64,000 nt of DNA from NCBI RefSeq assembly GCF_013368755.1, contig NC_049561.1, positions 2,852,001-2,916,000 on the forward strand. Reading direction: 5' to 3'. The notes under the pieces were generated by a model. The model was not told the origin of the DNA. It made no database searches and saw only the letters and a program-made list of their open reading frames with translations. The DNA is from Talaromyces rugulosus (Eukaryota > Ascomycota > Eurotiomycetes > Eurotiales > Trichocomaceae). Positions 1-13,076 of this stretch are shown here, piece after piece; positions within the stretch are counted from its first letter, which is position 1, and each line of letters begins with the position of its first letter. The position numbers and the translations under genes were made by a program.

Positions 1-3000
1 TGCATGGAATACAGGAGCACTTACACCACCGCCAATCTGCTTCCAACAAACGTACTATTTTTGAAGACCCTTGCAGAGGCTCGTTTGCAGAAAGCTATTA
101 CAGCGAAGCAAAAGTGGCTTTTGCTATGATTGAAGTCCGCTCAGCCATAGAGAATTCAGCTGAAAAAGCGCGTCTTGCAAAAGTGAAGGAATGGGAAAGC
201 CTCTCTCACAAGTTTGATGACATTGAGCAAAAAATAGCTAGAGCCACATGCATCTATACTTTGGACGAAGAAACGGGGGGGATGACACACGACATGAAAC
301 AATGTACCAAGTGCTACCTCCAGCGTTGTGCTCGTCGAATGCAGATCCAGATTTTTGAGCACCCACTTCCGCAACAAGAAGTCCACACAAGAACTGTGAT
401 TTCTGAGCTACTATGCCCTGCAGCACTACGTGCATATCGAAATGTGACATGGAGAATCATCTATGAGCTGGGGTATCCTGACTATAAAAGGGATTTACAA
501 CCGCATCAGCTTTTGTCTGACTACGATCCTCTGGCGGAGTTTGCCAATCCAAAATACCAAGGAGAATCGGGGGTTTTGCTCGCTTCTGTTACCAAACCAT
601 TCACGTCAACACACTACAGGGTTGTCAGAATGCCAACCGATTATGACAGTATATTTTTACCTAATGGGCTCAAATTCAAATACTATGATACAAGGACTGG
701 TGTTTGGACTGGGACACCTAGGAATCACCCATCCTTTGCACATCATTGTCAGATGATTATTCCAAACGGGTCACCTTTTGTCGAGCTGCAGGCCACTCTC
801 CACAATGCTGCCACAACTACCGGACCAACTTCATATGAGGTCGTGGCAAGCCAAGGTCGATGTCCGTCTGGGTTAAGCATGCACGAATTCACCGCTTATC
901 AAAGCCTCTTTTCCGGACATTTACGTCGCTGGCCATCGATATTAGTGGAACTTGGAGCTTCTAATTTGAACTTCAGCACAGAAGCAACGGCTTTTCTGGT
1001 GGCATACCTGGCTGTCCACGCTGGACCCGCTCACGCTATCGATCCACTTCGACAGATTCATAACGTGTACCGCGACAAAGCCTTTTGTGACACATTGATC
1101 CAGCAAATTACAAGGCGTCTTGACAATATAGCGGGAAACTGGCGTGAAACTCATTCTATGTCGATGCTTCTTACGTTGATCCTTCGTCTTCACGCCATTG
1201 GTCCCAAGAGTCTACGTGCCACGGCATTATCACTTCTCGACAATGTTCGTCAAATTACTCTAAAGTGGCTTAGAAAATTACGCCTTGAGTCCGTCAAGGC
1301 GAGTAGCTCGGAGACATCGTTTGCGGCATCTCGGTACACATTCATAGTATCGTTGCTTTGCAAAAGAACCTTCTTATTTTACGACCATAAAGTTTTAGAT
1401 CCTTCTCTCCTTTCCTGCTTTATTGAATCCTCAATTGCACTGCAGGACAACATGGCTGGAAACCTACAAAAATTATCTCCCTCGCTGAGGAATAGCCTGG
1501 TTGGCGACATCAAGATGACCTACAGCATGCGCAACTGCCTCTTACCATCTTTCGAAACTTCTCCTGAGGCTTTAAGCCTGGCGATGAATTCTATATGGTC
1601 CCAACCAGACGATAGCGAGATTGGATTTCAGATATCAACCAAAACAGCCAATATCAACGAGTGGTGGTTTGAGTCGACCTTTCGTACTTGCCCGCAGTCT
1701 TGTGAACAGCTCATTCAGTATCACTTGCTCGAAGGCCATCTCCTTATCGATGGATTACCAGTGGGAAAACTGCCTTCTCAACACAGATCTGCCGTTATAC
1801 TCGAAACACTTTTTGGAAAGCAGCCAATCATAGTTGTACCCTCAGGACTCTCTGGTATGACCTACGAGGTTCCCCGCCACGTGAAAGGGCATCGTATCCA
1901 CATTGGGTTCCGGAACAATGAGATAATTGTGCGCGCCATTTTTAAAGGCGATCTGTTGGAGCTCATCCCTCCCGCCATTTTTGCAACCTCGTCTGAGCTT
2001 GACCTGCCAATGGAACTATGGAAGGACTGCGTACATTGGTTGAACCTTACAACCGGTGTTATGGAGATCAGACGATTGCCTAATATTTGGACACCAAAAT
2101 TCGGGCACTGGAAGCTGGATGTCCGAGATCGAACTGCCAAACGTAAAAGGGATTCAAATTCATTGATCGACCCTCGCAGTCCAATATTCCACCAGATTGC
2201 AAGAATCTTCAAATATTTCGAACCTCGCGAAAGATTGACGATTTACCAAACGAGAAAAGGCATAAATGTTGAGTTACGTCGCTTAGAACTATCATTCTTT
2301 GTCAACCAAAATGGGCGACTTGAATGTAGACAATTGAGATCAGAAATCGACCCAAATCAGGATGCTGGAACTTGGTACGGACTACAGAGCAAAATTGTTC
2401 TACGAGACTTCCGAAATAGGAAGAATAAGAGCATCCTTGTTCCCTTTGGAGATATTGCGTACGAGTTATCGGGTCCCAATGTCGTTGTTACTGTGCGAAG
2501 TGAAGGTGGCTATGGGAGATTTGTGATCAATGAGATTTTGGGTCGGCTTGATTGTCCACCGGAACCAAGATTGCTGTATCTCAAAGCTCAACTCCATGCA
2601 TACACATCTTACGTCCTTCCTGATCCTCTAACAGGGCGCACTGGATCTGAAGAAGCAATTCAATTCTTGAAGTCTGGGATATGTCAGCCATGGACGCCTA
2701 TCACACCGGGACCGTCGCAGTGCCTTGTTTCGATATCCAAGCTATCACCTAAACGAGCTTTTTATGAAGGGATTCGCCAGATGCAGACTGTAGAATGGGA
2801 CCCAAACCTCAACACCGTCTCACAGAATGATGAATTCATATGCCTAGTCCAGGGCATCTTTGAGAAGTCAAATACCCTTGGCATGTTTCGCTCTCAAAAG
2901 GAGAATGTTATTCAAGCTGAGGTTAACAACAATGCGATTTTCTGTGATGAAAAAGAGACGCATCTTCGAAACCGGGGCATCTGGCGGCGCAACCTCTATG

Positions 3001-6000
3001 AGCGTTCTGCAAATGTTGAAGTTGCCAGTGATGCCCCCAAGGATCTAGTTTACGCCAGTCGTGATAAGTATGCTTTTAACAAAGCTCATTCCAATGTTTA
3101 CGTATCAACAACATTACTCCGACGCTGGTCCTCGAATGTTTCATTTCCTATTGATTTGAATTCCCTTTTCTCCCAATGGCCAACCATAGGGGGTTTTGAC
3201 CGGTCTTTCAACAAAGTCCTTGTTAGCGATTCGCTGAATGTCGATTTATCTATGGAGTTCGGAGCACTCACAAATCTCTGCCGGAACAGTGAGCAGAAAG
3301 ATTCTTATAAACTGATGTTTCTTTTCGCCCCCATGTCTTTCAAGGAAGAAGTTGATATGGCTCTTGTTCGCGCCTTGATCGGATTCGCCACTATAGGAAC
3401 TTTGAAGGAATTGGAACCTCCGCTCTGGCCTTCATATTCTCATTTTCACTCAAATGAAGTTCCAACCGTCGACTATTTAAAACAGCTCATCAAGCCCACA
3501 TGCGCTCCTTATCCTGCAGATGAACTCAACTTTTTAGGAGGAACACTCAGCCGCAAGGTCCGAAGCAGACAAAACGAAGCTAAGCGACAGTACCACAAGA
3601 AAGTTGACTCGGATTGTATGGATATGGCAGAGTCTTTACTCAATAAGTGGCCTTCCCAGGAGCCTATTTTCGACAATGATCGAGTGAGCTCACTTGTTGA
3701 CGTCTCCAGCGCGTTGGAAATTCTAAAGCCGGAATGGCTGCGATTGTATCATAATTTTCAACTGTCTCAATACATCGAACGAGTACAAAAATTCTTACAA
3801 GAAAATGTCGACCAGGATCCCGCAACTACTCCTTCTCATGAGACCACATGCGAGATCTATCCCACGCGTACACGTGGCCAGGAGATTCCAACATTATATG
3901 ATCTATTATCCAACGACCTCTCACACCGTGCACCTAAGAATAAAGGTCAAAATTCCATGTTTTCTCGCATCATCGAAACACCAGCAGGGAATGTTACCGA
4001 AGTGCCGGAGTTGACTGAGCTCAAAAATATCGTTCGAGAGCTGACTTACTCCGCATCTGCAGTCGAACAAAGCTATGCCGAGGACTTGATGAGGAGTGTG
4101 AACTCTTTGAGCGAAAAGCCCGGTGTTTTTGCGAGCGATGTACCATCCTATTCCGTCATTCCACAGGCCTCAAATGTGTTTTCAATGATTGTAGATTTGT
4201 GCAATTTCATACAATTGCGACTCAGGGCGCTTGTATATTCCTTTCAGGATGACTATCGATCGCAGTGGTTACTGAAAGGAGATATATGGCCTTGCATAAC
4301 CCCGGTGACAATACTAAAAAGCCTTGCCTCAGCACCAGAAACTCAATACGGAGTTGGGATGAAGAAAGCAATCATCGAATATGGAGAATCAATTACATGG
4401 CTTCAGCGTCTTCTAAGGTTAGAGGATGCAATCTTGAGACGCGATTCTCACCGCATCTTCGGGGAAATGACAAATACTGGACACGAAAACTGGGACCCAT
4501 ACAAGCATCCATTGTGGCTACTTCTTGAAATCGAATCAAACATTCTTATTCGAAAAGATCAAGTCAAAGTCGCTCTTGCCATAATGGAACCATCGTCGGG
4601 AACGAATTCAGTGCTTCAAATGAATATGGGTCAAGGCAAGACATCTTGTGTCATGCCCATGGTTGTAGCAGAGCTAGCCGACACAAAGCGACTAGCCAGA
4701 GTCATCGTCCCCAAGGCTTTACTCTTACAGACTGCACAAATAATGCAATCTCGTTTGGGTGGACTCCTGGATCGCCAAGTGCGCCACGTTCCCTTTTCAC
4801 GGAAAACGCCAACAGATGAGACAACGATCAAGACCTATGTTAGAGTTCACAGAGAAATAATGACCTCTTCTGGAGTTATGATTTCTTTGCCGGAACATAT
4901 CCTTTCATTCATGCTTAGTGGCTTGCAAAGACTTTCGGATGGCCGACATGCCGAAGCGGAACTAATGATCAAAATCCAAGAGTTGCTACGAAGGGCCTGT
5001 CGTGATGTCTTGGACGAAAGCGATGTTACTCTAAGCGCTCGCACGCAGCTAATCTATCCGTCGGGGACCCAGGCAAATGTTGACGGTCATCCGCATCGGT
5101 GGGAAACATCGGAGGCAGTGCTGAGGCTTGTTTCGAACCATTATTGGGATTTACAGAAAGAATTTCCCAGAAGCCTTGAAGTGTTCAAGAGACCGCAAGG
5201 GGGTCTTCCTTTTGTCTTTTTCCTCCGGCAAGATGCGGAAAATTCGTTGATTGCACGCTTAGTTCACGATGTTCTGCGTGGTCACATCCCAGGGCTACCT
5301 ATGGGAGATCGTCCGCACGCGGACCGTGTGGCTATCAAGAAGTTCATATCGGCGCCCAAAGTTCATCCCACAACGAGGGCAAGAATCAACAAAATATTCG
5401 GCGAGCAAGGAAGTTCTAGGCAGACTCTTCACCTGTTACGAGGCCTCTTTGTCCACAGAATACTCATACTCACATTGAAAAAGCGATACAACGTGCAATA
5501 CGGGCTTCATCCCAACAGAGACCCTATTGCAGTACCATATCATGCCAAAGGAGTCCCATCTGATCAAGCTGAATGGGGACATCCTGATGTTGCCATATTA
5601 TTCACATGCTTATCCTTCTACTTTGGCGGACTGCAACTGGAGGACCTCAGGCAGAGTTTATCTCATGTCTTGAAATCCGATGACCCATCTAGCGGTTACG
5701 ACAAGTGGACAGAAGGCTCGATGACACTGCCAGATTCACTACGTGAGTGGAGCAGCATCAATGTTGACGATGAATTCCAACTCCGAGAAATATGGACGCA
5801 TTTACGGCTCGACATGAACGTCATTGATTACTATCTTAATCACTTTGTCTTCCCCAGGCATGCGAAGCAATTCGACATCAAGCTCCAGGCTAGTGGCTGG
5901 GATATCCCGTTGTTTTCTTCCCAGACTCTCACTACAGGCTTTAGTGGAACAAACGATAACAAGACTATGTTACCACTCACTGTTAAACAGGGAGATCTAG

Positions 6001-8063
6001 ACGCTCTGTCCCATACAAATGCCGAAGTACTCACATACCTTTTACAGCCAAGAAACCGAAAGTTTGTCGTCGCGGCGGACATTGACGGGAAGCACATAAG
6101 TGAGAGGAAGCTCCTAGAACTACTAACTGATATGAAAATTAAGATTTTGATCGATGCCGGTGCACAAATTCTCGAGATGGACAATTTTACTTTGGTACAG
6201 ACCTGGCTTAACATCTACACAGAACCCCAGGCGGCTGTGTACTTTGATTCTGAAAATCGACCGTACGTTTTGTATCGCCAAGGAAACAGGTTGCCTCTAT
6301 CAGCTTCCTCATACGCTGATAACCTTTCTCAATGCCTGATTTATCTTGACGAAGCACACACCCGCGGTACAGATCTGAGGCTCCCTGCCGATGCCAAGGG
6401 GGCTTTGACTTTGGGTCTTGGACAAACCAAAGATCACACTGTCCAGGGTAAGAAAACTTTGTTTCCAAGTAATACATAATAACTCTAACATATTGGTCAG
6501 CTGCCATGCGATTGAGACAGCTAGCAACTTCACAGTCGATTACTTTCGTCGCTCCTCCCGAAGTCCACCACAGTATACTGGATCATCGCAAGAAGACAAC
6601 GCGGGATACTCTCGACTCACACGACGTTATATCGTGGTTACTAAAACAGACTGGTAGCAGCATAGAGCAAATGCAACCCTTGTACTTTGCACAGGGAATG
6701 GACTTTTGTCAGCGAATGGAAGCTGCTTCACGATACCCTGACTTTCTCACTAAGTCAGCTCACCGGGACCAGTATCTACGAGTATTGCGACAAGCCGAAA
6801 AGCAGACTCTCGAGCAACTTTATGGTCCGAAAAAGAAGGACAAGAAGAGTGACAGCCTTATTTTAGGATCTACAACTGAGGGTGAAGTGAGCAATTTCGT
6901 CAAGCAGCTCCAAGCTCGTCGCAAACAATTCCAGGATACTGGGGCCGCCGTTCACAGCTCAACCCTACAAGAAGTTGAGCAAGAGAGGGAAGTTGCTTTT
7001 GAAGTAGAGGCTGTCCGAGAGGTACAAAAACCTGTAGCCTTCCACGCGTTGGCATTCCCGGGGCTCCATCCAGACCTCTGGCATTTCGCGAAAACTGGCC
7101 TCCTATTTCCAGACTTTACAGGGTTGCAGAATGCTTTCGCATCTCTAAAGTATACTCAAGTTGGCAAGAAGTACGGCATGACTAGATTTGCATCGAAGTC
7201 CAAGCTATACGTCTCGAGGGAGTTTATGAGAACAGTGAAACTGCCTGAAGGCCAGTTCAATGACAACCTCGTGGTAAGTCTAGTATGAATAGCAACTAAA
7301 CGCTCAATGAAGGGCTAATAATAGATTCTCTCAGCGCCCCATAAATTGGGTTCTTTGGAGCATGGTGACAGAGAATGCTGTGGTCGTTATCCCAGAAGAG
7401 GCAGAAATCATCATCCCCCTACTTCGAGAGGCTCCCGACAATGGCGTTTATCTCATTACATATTCCGCACCATTGACCCGTGCTATGGTACACTTCAACG
7501 ATTTCTCCTATTACAGCGTACCTCCCATGCCGACGACTTGGAAAGCCCCTGATTGGTTGAAAACAGAGCTTGGAATTCTAGCAGGTCGCGTCTACTTTGA
7601 GTTTGACGAATATCACAACATCTGCGACTTTCTTGAAGATAGTCCAGAGAAAAAGGAAACAGGTTCTCTTTTAGGTACTTGGGAAGATGTATCGCTTGAA
7701 ATAGATGAATGCATGATGATGGATGAAGAAGATGAAGAACAAGACCTCGAACCTGGCCAGATCGTTGACCTCGACAAGACAGCTGCAAACTCGAACAAGA
7801 GTCCAGTACTATTTCTTCAAGAATGGTTGGCTCTTAGACGCCGCGGGCAAGATTTCACCCACACACCAGTGGGTTATATCTGCCAAGGCAAAGTCCTCGA
7901 TGCCGATCATCCATTCTTCTCTAGGCGTGAGAGATGTGTCGCCAATGTGGGCATAAGTGATGTCACAAAGGGACACGAGATGTCCGACTCGGACGACTTT
8001 GATGATGGAGAAGGGGATGAGTTTGAATTCGACGACGATCTCCACATCGACGAGGCTATGTAG
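1..8063 (+). CDS. Giant DUF3638/DUF3645 P-loop protein, 5' end missing
   Basis: The reading frame is open from the left edge (first full codon at base 3), so the N terminus lies outside the window; about 2,648 residues are visible. Exons: 1-6447, 6501-7273, 7335-8063. Both introns (53 and 61 nt) have GTAAG donors, and the joins give continuous, family-like protein. A Walker-A-like NMGQGKTS lies near visible residue 1540 in a DUF3638-type stretch. A DUF3645-type stretch follows (about 1830-1880, HPNRDPIAVPYHAKG), then DEAHTRGTDLRLP near 2115, which recalls helicase/SecA motifs. The C terminus is very acidic. Large fungal proteins of this architecture are usually annotated as ubiquitin-hydrolase-like or uncharacterised; their biochemical role is not established. 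Family assignment is from recognition of these blocks; function is open. Confidence 0.85.
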
Positions 8064-8257
8064 CGATTATTAGACAAGTTTACTGGGTGTATGGTTTACT
8101 ATTTTTCGGATATAGTTTTACCATATTCGTGGTGGTTTGTTGAAATTTCGGTTTATCGTTGTACAAGTATTCAATTCGCCATGTATCTAAAAGACAAAAA
8201 AAATCAATTTCGTTATGTGTATTGTTATTATTATTATGCTAATTTTAGTGGAGGGCA

Positions 8258-9680
8258 TTAGGAGAATATTAGATTCCATCGATAATCATCGCGACACTTT
8301 TCAGATTCCTGTTCAATCCACGAGTCAATGTCCATAGGCTCTTCTCCAAGAGAAACCAGCATCCCTTTGATAAGATCACAGGCTTCGTCCCGATTGAATC
8401 CACTTGCAAGACCCATGTGGAACCTTCGAACAGGATCGAAATCGCCAGTATAGACAGCTAAGTCATCCCTTCCCTTAAGTTTCAGCTCTTGTAAAAGCGT
8501 CTTGTCATCCTCCGAGAGACTGGCTGTGCCGGAGTAAAGGGCACCCAGATCAGCCGTTACGAGCGACGGACCAAAGGCTTCACAGGCAGGAACAACTCGT
8601 GCAAATTGCCAATCAATAATCCCAGTGACGTTGTAGTCGTTATCGATAAGTAGATGATCGCCTTTATCATCGACATGTTTAAGATAAAAGGCCCCACGGG
8701 TCTCATTGCAGCACAAGTCTGCTGCATGTCGATGAAGTAATTTGTAGAACAGAAAGGCTTCCTTTGGGTATTGATCGTAAATTTGCTTATCCGCTATGAG
8801 GCTGAGGTACTCGTCTGTGATACCGGTAAAGTATTCCACGGCGCTGTCGAAAGGGCCGTATTTCCCAAGGGAAACGAACCGGTTGCTCACCACGGGTCCA
8901 ACGTTGATACTGCCTTCTGTCGATAAAGGCGAGCCAGCATGAGGTAAGGGATATTTGCTCAGTTCGATCAAGAAGTCGGCTACCTGGCTTATCACTCGAC
9001 TCTGTTGGTCTGGCGTTGCAAGGTACGGATAATAAGGCTTCCCTGGCAATTTCTCCATCAATATGTAGTTAACACCCACGGCGTTGGCTGTATCAGAAAG
9101 AATTCCATAACCAAATGCTTTCGGAGAAGGCAGCCTCGTCGACTCCAGAAATTTGAGCGTAGCATACTCGCTCGCTACCAGATATTCCACCAGGTCCATT
9201 GGGACGTCGCTGAATCCTGTTCGTGGAATGCGAGCGAGCCGTTCCTCGCCGTCATCAAATATAAGAATTGCATGATAGTTTGCGCAGCCCATGAGCGACC
9301 CAGCCCCTATGTGCTTGCCTGGTTGAAGTCTACAATGCTTCCCGCCATTCAGGGACGTTGCTCGTTTCGTGAGTTCGCTCACATTAATTTCGGAGAGCAA
9401 CACTTCTACCTCATCATTTATAGCCTTTTCCCATGCCTCATCATTCAGCTATAGTAAAGAATAAGCATCCAAGTCAAGAAACAGGTAATGAATAAGGTTT
9501 TAAACGGGGTAGGAGAGATGTAAAGCGAAGGCATACCTCAGACATGGAAGGACAGGTATGAAAATTCTTGTCTTGGTGTATCGCACGCAGATGTCTTTGA
9601 CACATCGAACAGCTGGCCCCACGAACACCTGCTTTGTCACATTCTGGTACAGAGCATGTTGCAAAACGAAAAGGGTTGTG
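8258..9680 (-). CDS. AN1-like zinc finger plus APH-type kinase (downstream module)
   Basis: Exons are about 9680-9537 (finger) and 9448-8258 (kinase), joined by an 88-nt intron (GTATGC donor, CTATAG acceptor, phase 0). The finger reads C-x4-C-x9-C-x2-C-x4-R-x2-H-x5-H-x-C: AN1-like spacing, but the fifth ligand Cys is Arg. The kinase part has the APH/choline-kinase hallmarks: a GAGSLMG nucleotide loop, ARIPR, a catalytic HVDDKGDH segment and the DFG-equivalent IIDW. Substrate is unknown; fungal APH-fold proteins phosphorylate small molecules or are pseudo-enzymes. No ATG lies between the upstream kinase and this finger, and the frame is open through both, so this may be the second half of one two-module gene (11145-8258) rather than a separate gene. 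Confidence 0.75.
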
Positions 9681-11145
9681 CTTCTGTTTGCCTTCCAGCT
9701 TGGATTCCTCTCCGTTTACCGCAGATTCTGCAAGCTGTTGCAGCGTGTGATCATTCGAGAACTGTGATAAATGAGTGGTACGCCATTTTTCCCAATCGAG
9801 AACTTCTGAAGTTCCGTCAACCGTATTAACCATTCCCTGAAAGACATCTAGAGCTTCCTTCCAGGAGAAGTTCATTCCCGTTCCAAGTCCAAAACAGAGG
9901 CGGCGTATCAGGTCCGGCGCAGCAGCAAATCGACCCAAATGTTGACATTCAGACTCCAATGCATATTGAAGCGCCTTATCTTGATCGCCACGGCCTGCTA
10001 TCCCACTATATATTGAACTCATATCCGCGCTGACAAGGGAGGGCCCAAAAGCTTCGTAGATAGGGACAGTCCTAGCAAAGCTCCAGTCGATGAGTCCAAC
10101 GACATTGAATTCGTCATCTACCATGATATGGTCTCCCTTGTCGTCCATGTGTTTTAGAAAGAATGGGCCGTTGTCAAGATCGTTCTCAAAACAATTAAAA
10201 CGCCTTTCCACAGCTAACTTAGCTATGTATTTGTAAATGAGATATGCATCAGCTGCATAGGACGAGAACAGCTGTTTTTCCCTAATAAAATTCAAATATG
10301 TCTCTGCCTAGCTTACGTAGTAATCGACTGCGTTTGAAAACGGACCAAGTGGCGGCAGCGTTCCAGCGCGGTCGCCTGCAATGTGTCCTACGCAAATTTC
10401 TCCGCTAGAATCGTACGTGAGTGACCCGATCTTTTCGCATGGATGCTCGCTCAGTATGCGTAAAATGCGTGCCAAGCTTCTGTATACTTTTTCTAGCTGC
10501 TCAGGTGTTGGTTCCAGATACAGTAAAGGTCGTCCGGGCATCTCATCTATCAGCATGTATGCAGCGCCAACATCGTTTTGTGGGTCATTTCGTAATCCAT
10601 AGCCATGAACCTTTGGGGTAGGGACATCTTGGATACGCGATAGCCATTGCAGTGTGGCACATTCGCTCAGTAGCATATTGTTGGTGGTCTCATCAGAGAA
10701 CGAGGTGAAGTTCTGACGTGGCAAGCGTGCAAGCCAGCTCGACCTATCTGCAAAGACAATGCGGCGATGAACATGCATGCCACCAAGAAGAGATCTTCCA
10801 AGGGGGTCTGTGTCATCTAGTTGGCAAGGAATCCCGCGTTTTAATAAGGAGGCGCGGCGCAAAAGCGACTCGTAATTGACCCTCCGATGAAGGGATTCCA
10901 GTTCCTCTATCTGAGTTGCGTCCCAGGTAGCATCGTCTATAAAGCCTTTCTATCCAGTTCTTAGCAGAAGTTTGAGGTCAAACGGGATATATGCGTACGT
11001 CACATCTGTGTAAAGGTGAATCAACATGGGTCGAGCAAAAGTGTTGCTGGCATCGCTCACAACTGCCTATGTCAATTGCCGAAGGATTGGGACAGTCATC
11101 GATTGAGCAGTCCCAGAAACGAAATTCTTCCGCAGAGATAGACAT
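9681..11145 (-). pseudogene. AN1-like zinc finger plus APH-type kinase (upstream module), in-frame TAG
   Basis: Exon 1 (11145-10999) starts MSISAEEF and holds a complete AN1-like finger, C-x4-C-x10-C-x2-C-x4-C-x2-H-x5-H-x-C. A 49-nt intron (10998-10950) leads to the kinase exon, homologous to the downstream module throughout (GRSLLGG loop, ARLPR, HMDDKGDH, GLIDW). At 10308-10310 a TAG interrupts the frame. Residues on both sides align without a gap to the intact paralogue, whose matching codon is Ile, so the TAG looks like a nonsense mutation. Alternatively, a frame-preserving 45-nt intron (10316-10272, GTAAGC...CAG) would remove it together with 15 residues, though the acceptor lacks a pyrimidine tract. 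After the kinase the frame runs straight into the second finger. Pseudogene status is therefore likely but not certain. Confidence 0.7.
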
Positions 11146-11700
11146 AGTAGATTTTTAGAAAAGCGTCTTTGTTGTAAAATCTTTGGTGACGCGGGAAAAA
11201 TAATAGCCTTATAGACTTCAGACGTTCCAGTGTTCCACCAATGTAGTTATGCATTCAGAAAGATATTTTCAAAGAAAATACCCCTAAAGTTGTTACATGG
11301 ATATGTACAAAGGCGGCACAGTCACCCCTCACTAAAGACCCACTAATCTTGCATGCGGCTGAAAATACGGTGACAATGAAATTAACTATGTCCATCTTGA
11401 TTCGATTTCATAAAATTAATAGGGGATGTTTACGCTGGATGAACTTTGAGTCCTCTAAGGTCTAGGAAAATATCGAACTGGCTTTCATATCGAACATTTG
11501 AAGCTCGATGTCGGGGAAAAAATAAATTGATACTACCAAGCTCTTAATCGCGTTGAAGTTGAAGTTCACTCTGCATTTAGACATTCAAATCTATCGACTA
11601 AATTCAAAACAGTAAACAAACAAACGGTAGAATTGAAAAAAAAAAAAAAAAAAAAAAAAAGGAAACGACAAAAAGACGAGCCTTCTATCTGAATCTGGCT
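11146..11700. other. Intergenic, contains an A25 homopolymer
   Basis: There is no coding signal. A run of 25 A (11636-11660) lies about 40 bp past the stop codon of the minus-strand gene that follows, so it reads as poly(T) on the sense strand. The rest is A/T-rich and would hold the promoter of the zinc finger-kinase locus. Confidence 0.6.
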
Positions 11701-12540
11701 CTACTTCTTCGTATTTGCCTTCCCACGTCCATGCTCACCCGGAGTGTACTTGGTCCTATACTCCAGTCCAAGAGTCTCATGGCGGATATTGAAATCCCCT
11801 TGAGAGTCATTCCCCAGGATTCGGGGCATAAGATACCCTGGCTTCCCAAATACACATAGCGACCACTTCGGGGCAGCCATCGACACCTTGTACGTGTGCT
11901 CGGCGAAACGCGGCATGTCTTGCCCGAAGTGCTTTTGCAGAGATAGCTTGATGTTACCTCGCATTGACGCAATGTCCTTGTTGATGTCCGCAAAATTTGG
12001 CCCGAATTCTTTGGCTCCACCTTGTGCAGGACGAAAGAGGACCAAATGCGCTTCTTGGGTGGTGGCACTTGGCCAGGATTTCAGATTTCCACCAAGTAAC
12101 GTATTGCAGAAAGTCTTCATAGTCTTGGTAAACCGGTCATTTTTGCCTTTGGACGAATACACTTTCTGGAACCCATCATCAGACGTCGAACCAACGAAGC
12201 CCTCCGGCACACTGTCCAAACTGAACCGTACCATGATTGATCGCTTTGGAAGCACCGCAATCAGGACAAGACCCAACTGGTTATCAGCAGTAGTATTACG
12301 GGTCTCAAGACCGTTGATATAAAAACTGTCTGGTAACGAATAGCACCGATCAAATCGGATTGCCAAGGCGCGGTTCTCCGGCACCATGTGTGTAATCGGA
12401 CGTTTCAATTTGGTTGGATCGGAGCAGACCCGTTTCACCAGCTTGTCAGGTACTCTAAAGGGTCGATCGGAGTCCAGCCAACAGAATGGCTGTAGCCAAT
12501 CCCTCAGTTTTGCCCCGTCGGCTTTTTGTACATTTGCCAT
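11701..12540 (-). CDS. Orphan protein, 279 aa
   Basis: This is a single-exon frame of 279 codons with an ATG start and a TAG stop. I recognise no family. It has no signal peptide and no membrane segment. The C terminus is basic (GRGKANTKK), and the middle has alternating hydrophobic stretches (LGLVLIAVLP, SIMVRFSLD) suggesting beta strands in a soluble globular protein. Length, ATG context and the absence of stops over 840 bp support a real gene; function is unknown. Upstream neighbours are secreted hydrolases on the same strand, with no obvious functional link. Confidence 0.65.
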   Translation of the reverse strand: MANVQKADGAKLRDWLQPFCWLDSDRPFRVPDKLVKRVCSDPTKLKRPITHMVPENRALAIRFDRCYSLPDSFYINGLETRNTTADNQLGLVLIAVLPKRSIMVRFSLDSVPEGFVGSTSDDGFQKVYSSKGKNDRFTKTMKTFCNTLLGGNLKSWPSATTQEAHLVLFRPAQGGAKEFGPNFADINKDIASMRGNIKLSLQKHFGQDMPRFAEHTYKVSMAAPKWSLCVFGKPGYLMPRILGNDSQGDFNIRHETLGLEYRTKYTPGEHGRGKANTKK

Positions 12541-13076
12541 GTTTGAGAAGTTTCTGTCAAATAGAAGGGAACGGGATTTGGGATGATGAGTATTTTTAGT
12601 GATGAGTGTCTGCGATGATGAGGGTTATTTTATCTATAGAGTGGTAGATACAAGTGTGTTTAAATTCTGAAAGAGCAATGAATCAAACCCAAAATTGTGT
12701 GGGCTCTTCTGGAAAATTGTCAAAAATATTTATCTCTTTTCAGCAAAAACCCGGATTTAATGGCCAGCTACCGATTCTTTGACAATGCATGTGACTCGCG
12801 CTTTTCTATCATCAAAGAGTTCATTGTGTTTGCCACTCTTCTGCCTCGGAGAATGCCTTTATGCAATAGGCAAACCAAAATACTGTATAAAGAATAGATT
12901 TGGAAAATTATAGTTTTGGGTTAGAAAATATGGATCAGGAACGTGGTTGAAGATGCCAGACCATAATTTTGTTTGGATGTGAATTAGGGCGGAGGCAGGA
13001 CAGAGCCACAAAGACATAACATTCATTATTTCATACTAACTATTTCCCATCTCTTACTCCTGTCACGTGGTGGCCC
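12541..13076. other. Intergenic between two minus-strand genes
   Basis: This holds the promoter side of the 279-aa orphan gene and the 3' side of the GH20 gene. It is A/T-rich with a few short frames that look random. I see no RNA gene or repeat. Confidence 0.5.

Noticed and set aside
11636..11660. A25 tract as a retroposon poly(A) tail
   Set aside because: No target-site duplication or reverse-transcribed gene body upstream; more likely a homopolymer in a 3' region.
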